Below, piece by piece: positions 44,739 to 51,694 of a DNA stretch of 55,132 bases. Source of the stretch: Burkholderiales bacterium. GTDB lineage: Bacteria; Pseudomonadota; Gammaproteobacteria; Burkholderiales; SG8-39. Numbering within the stretch: the first letter of the stretch is position 1; every line of letters begins with the position of its first letter. The position numbers and the translations under genes are program-made. Where the stretch lies: positions 1 through 55,132 of the forward strand of contig JACZJU010000084.1 in NCBI GenBank assembly GCA_014860395.1, given 5' to 3'. The notes below the pieces were generated by a model, which did no database searches, was not told the DNA's origin, and saw only the letters and a list, made by a program, of their open reading frames with translations.

Positions 44739-46136
44739 TCAGCTTTCCGGGTTGCACCAGAAGCCGTCCGCCGCAATGAGTGCGTCGGCTTCCTTCGGCC
44801 CCCAACTGCCGCGCTTGTACGGCGCGACCCGACGGTGCTGCGAGAGCACCGGATCGATTGCCGCCCATGCCGCCTCCACGCCGTCCTGGGTGGTGAACAG
44901 CGCGTCGTTGCCGCTCATCGCGTCGCCCAGCAGTCGCTCGTAAGGCGAAAGCTCGTCCGGCTGTTGATCGAGCAGATACAGCTCGCGCTGATCGCCGAGG
45001 AAGTCTATTCCCACGCGCTTGACGCGCGCAGCAAGGGCGACGGCGGAATTCGGCGACAGCCGGAAGCGCAGATAATTGGCCCGATGGGTCATCGGCGCCG
45101 AGTCTTCGAACAGCCGCTGCGGCGGCGGCTTGAGCTGGACCAGCACCTCGGCCGCGGACTCGGCCAGACATTTGCCCGAACGCAGATACCAGGGCACGCC
45201 CGCCCAGCGCCACGAATCGATGCAAAGCCGCAGCGCGCAGAAGGTCTCGACATCCGAATCCCTGGCCACGCCCTCTTCCTTGCGGTAGCCCGCGTACTGG
45301 CCGCGCACCACGTCCTCGGGCTTCAGCGGGCACATGGCGCGGAGCACATCGGCCGTCTCGCCGTGCACGGCGCCGAATCCGCGATAGCTCGGCGGCTCCA
45401 TGGCCAGCAGCGCGACGATCTGGAACAGATGGTTCTGGATGACATCGCGCATGCAGCCGGCGGTTTCGTAGAACGCCCCGCGGCTCTCGACGCCAAAGTT
45501 CTCCGACAGCGTAATCTGAACGCTGGCGACGTAGTTGCGGTTCCAGATCGGCTCCAGGAACGAATTGGCGAAGCGAAAATACAGGATATTCATGATCGCT
45601 TCCTTGCCAAGAAAGTGATCGATGCGGAAGATCGCGTCTTCGGCGAACACCGAGTGGGCGATCCGGTTGAGCTTGCGTGCGGAGGCCAGGTCGCGCCCAA
45701 ACGGCTTTTCGACGATGAGTCGCCCGTTCTCGGCGAGGCCCGCTGCGCCGAGCCCGTCGATGACCGTTCCGAACAGCGCCGGCGGGATGGCGAGATAGTG
45801 CGCCGGGCGCGCGGCGCCCCCCAGCGCCTTTTTCAACGCCCTGAAGGTGCCAGGATCCTTGTAATTCCCGCTCACGTACTGGAGCCGTGAAAGAAGCTGC
45901 TCGAGCGCGTCCCGGTCGTCGATCTTGCCAGCTTGCCTGATGCTGTCGGTGGCGTGCCTGCGCAGCTTCGCCAGGCTCCATTTCGAGGACGCGACCCCGA
46001 CCACCGGCACCTTGAGCGCGCCGCGCTTCGCCATCGCATACAGCGCCGGAAAAATCTTCTTGTGCGCGAGATCGCCGGTGACGCCGAACAACACCAGCGC
46101 ATCCGATATCGCCGCATTGCCTTTGCTTGAATCCAT
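44739..46136 (-). CDS. zwf: glucose-6-phosphate 1-dehydrogenase
   Basis: Zwf oxidises glucose-6-phosphate to 6-phosphogluconolactone and yields NADPH, opening the oxidative pentose-phosphate or Entner-Doudoroff route. It has 465 residues. The Rossmann loop is [17 protein letters not shown] (about 16-32). The active-site signature is RIDHFLGKE, preceded by VEKPFGRDL. Further landmarks are [14 protein letters not shown] and the C-terminal [16 protein letters not shown]. The ATG at 46136 has a GAAGGGG Shine-Dalgarno. A frame-compatible upstream extension is Cys/Arg-rich and not family-like. It is the first gene of a six-gene coupled run. Confidence 0.95.
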   Translation of the reverse strand: MDSSKGNAAISDALVLFGVTGDLAHKKIFPALYAMAKRGALKVPVVGVASSKWSLAKLRRHATDSIRQAGKIDDRDALEQLLSRLQYVSGNYKDPGTFRALKKALGGAARPAHYLAIPPALFGTVIDGLGAAGLAENGRLIVEKPFGRDLASARKLNRIAHSVFAEDAIFRIDHFLGKEAIMNILYFRFANSFLEPIWNRNYVASVQITLSENFGVESRGAFYETAGCMRDVIQNHLFQIVALLAMEPPSYRGFGAVHGETADVLRAMCPLKPEDVVRGQYAGYRKEEGVARDSDVETFCALRLCIDSWRWAGVPWYLRSGKCLAESAAEVLVQLKPPPQRLFEDSAPMTHRANYLRFRLSPNSAVALAARVKRVGIDFLGDQRELYLLDQQPDELSPYERLLGDAMSGNDALFTTQDGVEAAWAAIDPVLSQHRRVAPYKRGSWGPKEADALIAADGFWCNPES

Positions 46137-46419
46137 TTCAGCCCCTTCCTTTGTTCTTCTCGTCATGACCGCCGAACTGCTTGCGCTACGCGCACAACAC
46201 CCGATCCGGAATCGCCCGGGGAGGCAGCAAACAATTATTGCCGATGGCGCGAGGCCATGAGAAATTTCCCTGGCACCGCCGTACGCGAACCGGCGGCGGC
46301 AATGCAATCAATGATAAATGAGACAGGGTCCCCGGGCGACAGTTCCTTCGGCGTATTGCGCAACACGCGTACACGCGGACGGCCTGCAAGGCGGTGGCGC
46401 CGGCGTTTCAGTGCAGCGC
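46137..46419. other. region upstream of zwf
   Basis: It contains the zwf leader. I see no convincing promoter hexamers, no gene and no repeat. Confidence 0.4.
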
Positions 46420-46680
46420 CGGGACGGCAGTCGGCTGCCGTTTTTCATTTCGCTCGACGATTCCATTGCGCGCATCGAGAGCATTTGCCTCAATAACGCG
46501 CCGGTCGATTTCGGCAAGGCGCGCTTCGGCCCGTTCGGCGCGCGCGTCCGCCTCGACGCCTAGAGCACGCTGCAGAACGCGTCGATTACCGCGCAGGACG
46601 GCAAGATTAACGCATTCATCAGATCGGATGCTGCAAAATACCGTATCGAGGTCAGCGCTGGCACAGGCGCTGGCCGCTGC
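46420..46680 (+). pseudogene. protein-like remnant interrupted by a stop codon
   Basis: One frame reads like the end of a beta-rich envelope protein: RLPFFISLDDSIARIESICL, then FGKARFGPFGARVRLDA. An amber stop at 46561-46563 interrupts it. The same frame continues with STLQNASITAQDGKINAFIR and KYRIEVSAG. The sequence before it does not look coding. The likely explanation is a truncated, inactivated gene. The family is not recognised; an AsmA-like or secretion-accessory protein is a guess. Confidence 0.4.
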
Positions 46681-46796
46681 GGGCCACTAACTATAAGGCT
46701 GCAATCTAGGCTGTTGAACTGCCCCGAAAAGCCGAAACGCATAACCAGCAGGGGAAGCGTACTTGTGAACGTCCCCCGGCGGCCTCTGCGCTGCCT

Positions 46797-46946
46797 TCAG
46801 AGGGGGCGGCGCCCGCTGATGACCCTGAGCAGGACGACCACGATGGCGATGACCAGAAGTACATGGATAAAGCCGCCCATGGTGGTGGAGGTGACCAATC
46901 CAAGGAGCCACAGGATGATCAGGACTACTGCGATGGTATAGAGCAT
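46797..46946 (-). CDS. Lmo0937-family small membrane protein
   Basis: A 49-residue hydrophobic protein with two membrane helices and a basic C-terminus (ILWLLGLVTSTTMGGFIHVL, then VISGRRPL). It matches the widespread Lmo0937-type family of tiny membrane proteins, often stress-induced and of unknown function. The ATG at 46946 has an AAGGA Shine-Dalgarno. The open frame continues upstream through hairpins and is not coding there. It is divergent from the Crp-like gene, with a palindromic operator and a hairpin-rich leader in between. Confidence 0.88.
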   Translation of the reverse strand: MLYTIAVVLIILWLLGLVTSTTMGGFIHVLLVIAIVVVLLRVISGRRPL

Positions 46947-46954
46947 GTTTGCTA

Positions 46955-47090
46955 TCCTTTCGTGGCTAAGCTGGACCCCCCGATCGGGAAAGTCCCCGAA
47001 CCGGCTCTTCGCCGGCCTTCGGCCTGCGGTTTGGGACACACCCGCTCGCGCGGGCTCGCGTACTAAAAACGATTTTCCCCTTCGGGCCCC
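46955..47090 (-). other. hairpin-rich leader of the Lmo0937-type gene
   Basis: Several small perfect stems lie close together: CCCGATCGGG, CCGGCTCTTCGCCGG, GGCCTTCGGCC and CCCGCTCGCGCGGG. They would form consecutive hairpins in the leader RNA of the small membrane protein gene. Function is unknown. They may be a diverged relative of the two-hairpin repeat or a structured 5' UTR. Confidence 0.4.
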
Positions 47091-47099
47091 CCCCGCCTC

Positions 47100-47115
47100 T
47101 GTACGCCGGCGCACA
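47100..47115 (+). promoter_or_regulatory. palindromic operator, site 1
   Basis: TGTACGCCGGCGCACA, preceded by CTC and followed by TACG. It lies between the divergent Lmo0937-type and Crp-like genes, about 150 and 215 bp from their starts. It matches the window consensus TGTRCGCYGGCGYRCA in full. Confidence 0.65.
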
Positions 47116-47329
47116 TACGCTGCAACTTTTTTACCGTAGCCTTTACTTTGCGAGGTCTTCGCGCAATGCGTCAAGGCGGATGCCGTTTCTCCCGCGGTGG
47201 CGGGACGGCGTTCGAAGGCGTTTGATGATGGTTTTCGATATCGGACTCGGATCTTTGCACTGCCGTGTGCCGCCTATGATTTCTACCAACGAAGACGTTC
47301 GCTCGAACGCGGCGAACGCCGAGGCCACT

Positions 47330-48031
47330 ATGCATCGAGAGAACCAGGTACCTGTCAAGAACAAGCTGCTTGCCGCCTTGCCGCCGAAGGACTATCGGCA
47401 TTTGATCGCGAATCTGGAACAAGTCGCGCTGACTTACGGCGAGGTGCTGTATGAGCCCGGGGAGCGGATAAAATACGTTTACTTCCCCAACGACTCCATC
47501 GTTTCCCTGCTGACCCTGGTAGACCGGCATCAGGCGCTTGAAGTCGGCTTGGTCGGCCACGAAGGCATGGTCGGCGTCCCTCTCGCGCTGGAGATCAGCA
47601 TTTCTCCGGTGCGCGCGCTGGTGCAGGGAACCGGAACGGCCATGCGCATGAAGGCGGCGCCGTTTCTCACGGAATTCCGGCGCAGCCACGCATTGCAGCG
47701 CAAACTGCATCACTACACCTACACCCTGATGGCCCAGATCACCCAAACGGCTGCATGCAACCGCTTTCACGACGTGGAAGCGCGCCTGGCGCGCTGGCTG
47801 CTGATGACCCACGACAGGATGCAATCAAGCCCGTTCCAGCTCACGCAGGATTTTCTTGCGCAAATGCTCGGTGTGCGGCGCGTCGGCGTCACCAAGGCCG
47901 CGCGCACGCTGCAGCTGAACAAACTGATCAGCTACAGCCGCGGCAACATCACCATCCTCGACCGCAAAGGCCTGGAAGCTGCCTGCTGCTCGTGCTACGA
48001 CGTGGTCAAGGACATGCATGCGGCAGCATGA
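47330..48031 (+). CDS. Crp/Fnr-family transcriptional regulator
   Basis: A 233-residue regulator. The cNMP-binding-like domain begins LLAALPPKDYRHLIANLEQV and continues with YEPGERIKYVYFPNDSIVSL and VGHEGMVGVPLAL. The winged helix is LTQDFLAQMLGVRRVGVTKA, followed by SYSRGNITILDRKGLE. It belongs to a divergent Crp/Fnr group with a poorly conserved cAMP pocket, so the effector is unknown. The recognition helix differs from both Crp and Fnr, so a distinct operator is expected. The ATG at 47330 has a GAGG Shine-Dalgarno. An upstream in-frame ATG at 47276 (MISTNED) is a real alternative. The palindrome at 47100 lies upstream, consistent with autoregulation. Confidence 0.88.
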   Translation: MHRENQVPVKNKLLAALPPKDYRHLIANLEQVALTYGEVLYEPGERIKYVYFPNDSIVSLLTLVDRHQALEVGLVGHEGMVGVPLALEISISPVRALVQGTGTAMRMKAAPFLTEFRRSHALQRKLHHYTYTLMAQITQTAACNRFHDVEARLARWLLMTHDRMQSSPFQLTQDFLAQMLGVRRVGVTKAARTLQLNKLISYSRGNITILDRKGLEAACCSCYDVVKDMHAAA

Positions 48032-48063
48032 TCCTTTCGACCATTCTGAAATCGCCGCTTAGA

Positions 48064-48210
48064 GCTTATTTCAAAATGAGGGGAAATTCCCCAGGGGGAC
48101 TTTCCCCTCTCCCGTCAAGCGGGACCGAGGAAGGGGGGTCGAGACCTTCGGGCGCACCCCCTCGAACTCCCCTAAGTAAAAGGCCATTTCGGTAATTCTG
48201 ATATGACCTC
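48064..48210 (+). repeat. two-hairpin dispersed repeat, enlarged copy
   Basis: TTATTTCAAAATGAGGGGAAA opens a 9-bp stem with TTTCCCCTC. An expanded middle of about 80 bp follows, with further small hairpins. It ends with ACTCCCCTAAG and a second hairpin of the GGCCATTTC type, as at 54.2 kb. It fills the gap between the converging Crp-like and BON genes and ends exactly at the BON stop codon. Confidence 0.78.
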
Positions 48211-48831
48211 TTACTTCTTGATGCTCATTTCGTTGCCGATGCTCTGCACGCCTTCGACGCCGCGCGCGATATCGACGGCGCGGTCGATCTGCGCCTGATT
48301 GTCGACAAACCCGCTGAGCTGCACTTCGCCCTTGCGCGTTACGATGGCGATGTCGAAGCTCTTTACATCGGGATCGGCAAGCAATGCGGATTTGATCTTG
48401 GCGGTGACGATACTGTCATCGACGACATTGCCCACCGTCGCCGTGCCTTCTTTCAGGCTCATCGCGTTCGCGACGCTGGTGACGCCCTCCACCTTGCTCG
48501 CGAGCGCGACGGCGTTGTCGATGTGAGCTTGGGTATCGACGAAGCCGCTGAGCTGCACCTCGCCTTTGTGCGTCTCCACCTTGACCTCCAAACTCTTGGC
48601 GTCGTGATCTGCGAGCAGCGCGGACTTGACTCTTCCCGTTACCACGGTGTCGTCGATCTCGGTACCGACCGTCGTGCCGGCCGGAGTCGTATCGGCGCTG
48701 GCCGTCGGCGCCATCGTGCTGGCAGCCGGTGCGCTCGCCTGCTCCTCGCGGTTGCCGCAGCCGGCCAGCAGAATCGACGCGGCGCCCGCTAGCGCCAGAC
48801 CTTGAACCAATGCTTTTGCTTGAACTTTCAT
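48211..48831 (-). CDS. lipoprotein with two BON domains (OsmY-like)
   Basis: A 206-residue lipoprotein. The lipobox LLAGC (C25) is followed by a Ser/Ala/Thr-rich linker and two BON domains of about 65 residues (VVTGRVKSALLADHDAKSLE and IVTAKIKSALLADPDVKSFD). Each contains the GEVQLSGFVD motif and ends with a GV.S..N.M pattern. BON proteins bind phospholipid and protect the envelope during osmotic and other stress. The residue after the lipidated Cys is Gly, compatible with outer-membrane sorting. The ATG follows a GGAG Shine-Dalgarno. A palindromic operator lies about 240 bp upstream, and a repeat copy lies in between. Confidence 0.92.
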   Translation of the reverse strand: MKVQAKALVQGLALAGAASILLAGCGNREEQASAPAASTMAPTASADTTPAGTTVGTEIDDTVVTGRVKSALLADHDAKSLEVKVETHKGEVQLSGFVDTQAHIDNAVALASKVEGVTSVANAMSLKEGTATVGNVVDDSIVTAKIKSALLADPDVKSFDIAIVTRKGEVQLSGFVDNQAQIDRAVDIARGVEGVQSIGNEMSIKK

Positions 48832-48850
48832 GATTTTCTCCGTTAGAGTC

Positions 48851-48926
48851 TGTTACAAAACGAGGGGAAACATCCCCTCGTGCTCCCCTGAGTCAGCCCG
48901 AAACAAAATGACTTTTGTTGCGGGTT
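48851..48926 (+). repeat. two-hairpin dispersed repeat, copy with C-G covariation
   Basis: ACAAAACGAGGGGA and TCCCCTCGTGCTCCCCT form the core stem. The T-A pair of the 54.2-kb copies is replaced by C-G on both arms. The second hairpin (48897-48924) has stem CCCG/CGGG extended by AACAAAA/TTTTGTT. It lies upstream of the BON gene, oriented away from it. Confidence 0.75.
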
Positions 48927-49070
48927 CTTAGAGTTGAGCAGGACCGAGGGTCGCCGCTGTTATCGCCTATCCCGGTCGGGCAGCGCGCCGTTCCGGGCAG
49001 GATCGAAGTGAATACAAAATGCAGGCCCTCGGCCTCGGTGATGACTATCCCCGTTTCGTGCCGCAGTATC

Positions 49071-49086
49071 TGTGCGCTGGCGCGCA
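49071..49086 (+). promoter_or_regulatory. palindromic operator, site 3
   Basis: TGTGCGCTGGCGCGCA, followed by TAAT, is a full match to the window consensus. It lies about 240 bp upstream of the BON lipoprotein gene and 50 bp beyond the end of the first mlaC gene. Confidence 0.6.
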
Positions 49087-49135
49087 TAATTGCCGCTGCA
49101 TTCATCGCGTGCGCCGGCGCTCGCCGGCTGACGCT

Positions 49136-49771
49136 TCAGCTCGCGGCTGCCGCGGGACGGGAATCGCCCTGCCGGTTCTTTTCTTCCAGCGCCTTGATCA
49201 GGCCATCCACGCCACCGTCGCGGATTTTTGCCGCAAACGAATCGCGGTACGTCGTGACCAGGCTGATCCCTGCAACCTTGATGTCGAAGACCTTCCAACC
49301 TGCCGGCGTCTTCTCCATGTCGTAGTCCATGGCGATAGGCGCGGTGCCGGGTTGCTTCACCAGGGACTTGACCGTGACCTCGGTGTCGGCCGGCGCCGAG
49401 TGCAAACTCCTGAATTCGATCACCTGGTCGCGATAGCTCGACAACGCCGTCGAATAGGTGCGCACCAGCAGCGTCTTGAACGCGGCAGTGAGGGCAAGCT
49501 GCTGCTCGCCGGTGGCCAGGCGCCAGTTGCGCGCGACCGCGATCCGCGTCATGCGGGGAAAATCGAACAGCGGCAGAACCTTGGTTTCAACCAGGCTCGC
49601 GACCTGCGCCGGCTGCCCCCCATTCAGGTCACGCTCCCGTTTCATCGCCGTGATTACTTCCAGCGTTATCGATTGCAGCAGTACGTTGGGCGCGACCTCC
49701 TGCGCCGGCAGAGCCGGCGCCGACAGCGCCAATGCCAGCAGCAGTACGGATTTCAGCTTCGTTTTAAGCAT
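49136..49771 (-). CDS. mlaC: MlaC-family phospholipid-binding protein, first copy
   Basis: A 211-residue periplasmic protein with a signal peptide (cleavage after ALPA). It belongs to the MlaC/Ttg2D family, which ferries phospholipids between the outer-membrane MlaA complex and the inner-membrane MlaFEDB transporter. Family segments are LLQSITLEVI, VLPLFDFPRMTRIAVARNW, TAAFKTLLVRTYSTALSSYR and DYDMEKTPAGWKVFDIKVAG. Neither mlaA nor mlaFEDB is nearby. The ATG at 49771 has an AGGGG Shine-Dalgarno. It lies 55 bp after a related copy on the same strand. Confidence 0.88.
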   Translation of the reverse strand: MLKTKLKSVLLLALALSAPALPAQEVAPNVLLQSITLEVITAMKRERDLNGGQPAQVASLVETKVLPLFDFPRMTRIAVARNWRLATGEQQLALTAAFKTLLVRTYSTALSSYRDQVIEFRSLHSAPADTEVTVKSLVKQPGTAPIAMDYDMEKTPAGWKVFDIKVAGISLVTTYRDSFAAKIRDGGVDGLIKALEEKNRQGDSRPAAAAS

Positions 49772-49826
49772 TTCGTTTCCCCTATCCTTTGCCCGGAGGA
49801 CAAAAAAGAACCGCGGTTCGCGGCAT

Positions 49827-50528
49827 CTATTGCCGGCCGCCCTGAACCATATTCCGGAAGATCGCGTACATGAGCCGGGACTTTTCCCAGAACGCGGACT
49901 TGACGGAATTGAAATTTGAGCCGCCGTCCCGGTTCCGCGCAGCAAGAAATATAATCAGGCCGTCCACGCCGCCTTCGCGGACCTTTTGGGCAAACACCTC
50001 GCGATAGGTGGTAACCAGACGCACGCCCGCAACCTTGACGTCGTAGATTTTCCATCCCGCCGGCGTATTCCGCATCTCATAGTCCAGGGTCAGCCGTACT
50101 TTCCCCGGTTGTTTGACCTCGGATTTGACCGTCACCTCTGTTGCGAGCGGCGCCGCGCGCGCTTGCTTGAAATCGACGACTTGACCGCGATATTGCGCGA
50201 GCGCAATGGAATAAGTCCGCACCAGCAGCGTCTTGAACTCCGCGGTGAGCGCCACCTGCTGTTCGGGCGTAGCCAGGCGCCAATTGCGCGCCATGGCAAG
50301 CCGGGTCATGTGGACGAAATCGAACAGCGGGGCGATATCGGTCTCGACCAGCGCCAAGACTTTCGCCGAATTGGCTGCACGCACACCATTGTCCTGCTTG
50401 ATCTTGTCGATTACCTTGACGCTGACCGCTCGCAGCAGCGCATCCGGCGCAACGTCCTGCGCAAGCGAAACCGGCGCGCTTAACAGCAGCGCCAGCATCA
50501 GCCCGTATTTCGCGACCATATCCTGCAT
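49827..50528 (-). CDS. mlaC: MlaC-family phospholipid-binding protein, second copy
   Basis: A 233-residue periplasmic protein with a signal peptide (cleavage after SLA). It shares long stretches with the neighbouring MlaC protein (PLFDFVHMTRLAMARNWRLA, NTPAGWKIYDVKVAG, VREGGVDGLI), so the two arose by tandem duplication. This copy has a C-terminal extension of about 20 residues (AFWEKSRLMYAIFRNMVQGG). The ATG at 50528 was chosen because it sits just before the signal peptide. The longer open frame upstream runs into low-complexity sequence. Confidence 0.86.
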   Translation of the reverse strand: MQDMVAKYGLMLALLLSAPVSLAQDVAPDALLRAVSVKVIDKIKQDNGVRAANSAKVLALVETDIAPLFDFVHMTRLAMARNWRLATPEQQVALTAEFKTLLVRTYSIALAQYRGQVVDFKQARAAPLATEVTVKSEVKQPGKVRLTLDYEMRNTPAGWKIYDVKVAGVRLVTTYREVFAQKVREGGVDGLIIFLAARNRDGGSNFNSVKSAFWEKSRLMYAIFRNMVQGGRQ

Positions 50529-50592
50529 CTCGCTTGCTCGATAGGAAGGAAGCGGGGACAAGGCGCGCCGGGCGCGCCCCGCCGCAGGCAAC

Positions 50593-50811
50593 TCACTTCG
50601 GTTTGGTGACTTCGTGGCCGATAACACCGCCGACCGCTGCGCCGGCCGCTGTTCCGACCAGGCCGCCGCCCATGACGTTTCCCGCGACACCGCCTATGAC
50701 GGCGCCGGTGGCGGTGCCTTGATCCTGCCTCGACATCCCGGCACAACCACCCAGGCCGATTAAAAGTGCTGCCGCAATTGTGGTAACTGAATATTTCCGT
50801 ATGGTTTTCAT
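50593..50811 (-). CDS. glycine-zipper lipoprotein (small)
   Basis: A 72-residue lipoprotein. The signal sequence ends LGGC (C23). The mature part is a glycine-zipper membrane hairpin (TGAVIGGVAGNVMGGGLVGT, then AAGAAVGGVIGHEV). Such proteins resemble the membrane-spanning part of SlyB/OsmB-type envelope stress lipoproteins. The ATG at 50811 has a GAGG Shine-Dalgarno. It lies between the CX10C-repeat gene (62 bp) and the second mlaC gene (64 bp) on the same strand, possibly as one transcript. Confidence 0.82.
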   Translation of the reverse strand: MKTIRKYSVTTIAAALLIGLGGCAGMSRQDQGTATGAVIGGVAGNVMGGGLVGTAAGAAVGGVIGHEVTKPK

Positions 50812-50872
50812 TTTGCTGCCTCTATGTCCGACATCTGGTTGAAGAGCGAATTCGCACTTGATCGAGTACATC

Positions 50873-51520
50873 CTACGACTTGCCGAAGCGCGTCTTCGCT
50901 GCGTTCATGCAATTGCTTTTCGCAATGCCCGAAAACCCATCGCACTTCTCCTTCGCCACGGCGTAGTCGGCGTCGCGCTTGTCCGATGCGGCATCCTTGC
51001 GCGCTTCGGCGCTTTCTTCGTTCGCCTCTTTCTGCGCGGCGAAAGTCTTCACGTCCGCAACGCCCTGGAAAACGTCCGACTTCTCATCGGCCCTTTCGTG
51101 CGCATCGGTGGTCTTCTTCTGCACCTCGGCATCGGCCTTGGCGGCAACCGCAGCCGCCTTGGCCTGCTTGATGCAGACGTCCTTGACATTGCCGGCGACG
51201 TCGTCGCATTTCTCCCTCGCCACCGAATAATCGGCGTCTGCCCTGGCGATGCTCACCTTGAAACTGGCGTTCACGGAAGGATTGAATTGCTCTTCGAGTT
51301 CGGCCTTCGCGACTTTCTCCCTGCCCGAAGCCTCCGCCTTGCATACATCCTTTGCGTTGCCGGCGAGGGATGCGCAGGCCGCCTTGCTGGACTTGTACTC
51401 GGCGGCAACGCTGCTCTTGGCGGATTTGTATTGCTCTTTCGACATGGTTTGCGCTATCGCACCGGCACTGAAAGCGAGGCCTATCGCAATTGCTATCGCG
51501 TTGTACTTGAACTTGTTCAC
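50873..51520 (-). CDS. exported protein with three CX10C repeats
   Basis: A 215-residue protein with a Sec signal peptide (cleavage after AIA). The mature, Ala/Lys/Glu-rich protein looks largely helical. It holds three copies of a unit ending in two cysteines 11 residues apart: C49-C60 (CASLAGNAKDVC), C105-C116 (CDDVAGNVKDVC) and C193-C204 (CDGFSGIAKSNC). In each, a Y-x2-A/S-x2-x-C lead-in precedes the first Cys. Intrachain disulphides clamping helical hairpins are likely in the periplasm. The family is not recognised. The GTG start has an AAGGA Shine-Dalgarno. A weak palindromic operator lies about 155 bp upstream. Confidence 0.78.
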   Translation of the reverse strand: MNKFKYNAIAIAIGLAFSAGAIAQTMSKEQYKSAKSSVAAEYKSSKAACASLAGNAKDVCKAEASGREKVAKAELEEQFNPSVNASFKVSIARADADYSVAREKCDDVAGNVKDVCIKQAKAAAVAAKADAEVQKKTTDAHERADEKSDVFQGVADVKTFAAQKEANEESAEARKDAASDKRDADYAVAKEKCDGFSGIAKSNCMNAAKTRFGKS

Positions 51521-51675
51521 GGTCGTTCCTTTACTTGTTGCCGGATTCGGCGCGGCGCTGACAGCAACTCCCGCGATCGCACTTGTTTTCACGCTGGCTC
51601 GCAATCGGCTCGATGCGAGCAACGCGTGGCCCTGGCTCCACATATGCAAGCCTAGTGCCTATGCGCAGCGCGGTC

Positions 51676-51691
51676 TGTCTGCCAACGCACA
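51676..51691 (+). promoter_or_regulatory. weak palindromic operator, site 6
   Basis: TGTCTGCCAACGCACA resembles the consensus but with three or four mismatches in either orientation. It lies about 155 bp upstream of the CX10C-repeat gene, between it and the AI-2E-family gene. Confidence 0.3.
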
Positions 51692-51694
51692 CAG

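Noticed and set aside
44737..45981. Upstream extension of the GH15 frame to about 1022 codons
   Set aside because: The extension is antisense-like, Arg-rich sequence within zwf in another frame. GH15 homology begins at the ATG at 44736.
47143..47824. Minus-strand open frame opposite the Crp-like regulator
   Set aside because: It is a shadow of the regulator, without ribosome-binding site or motif.
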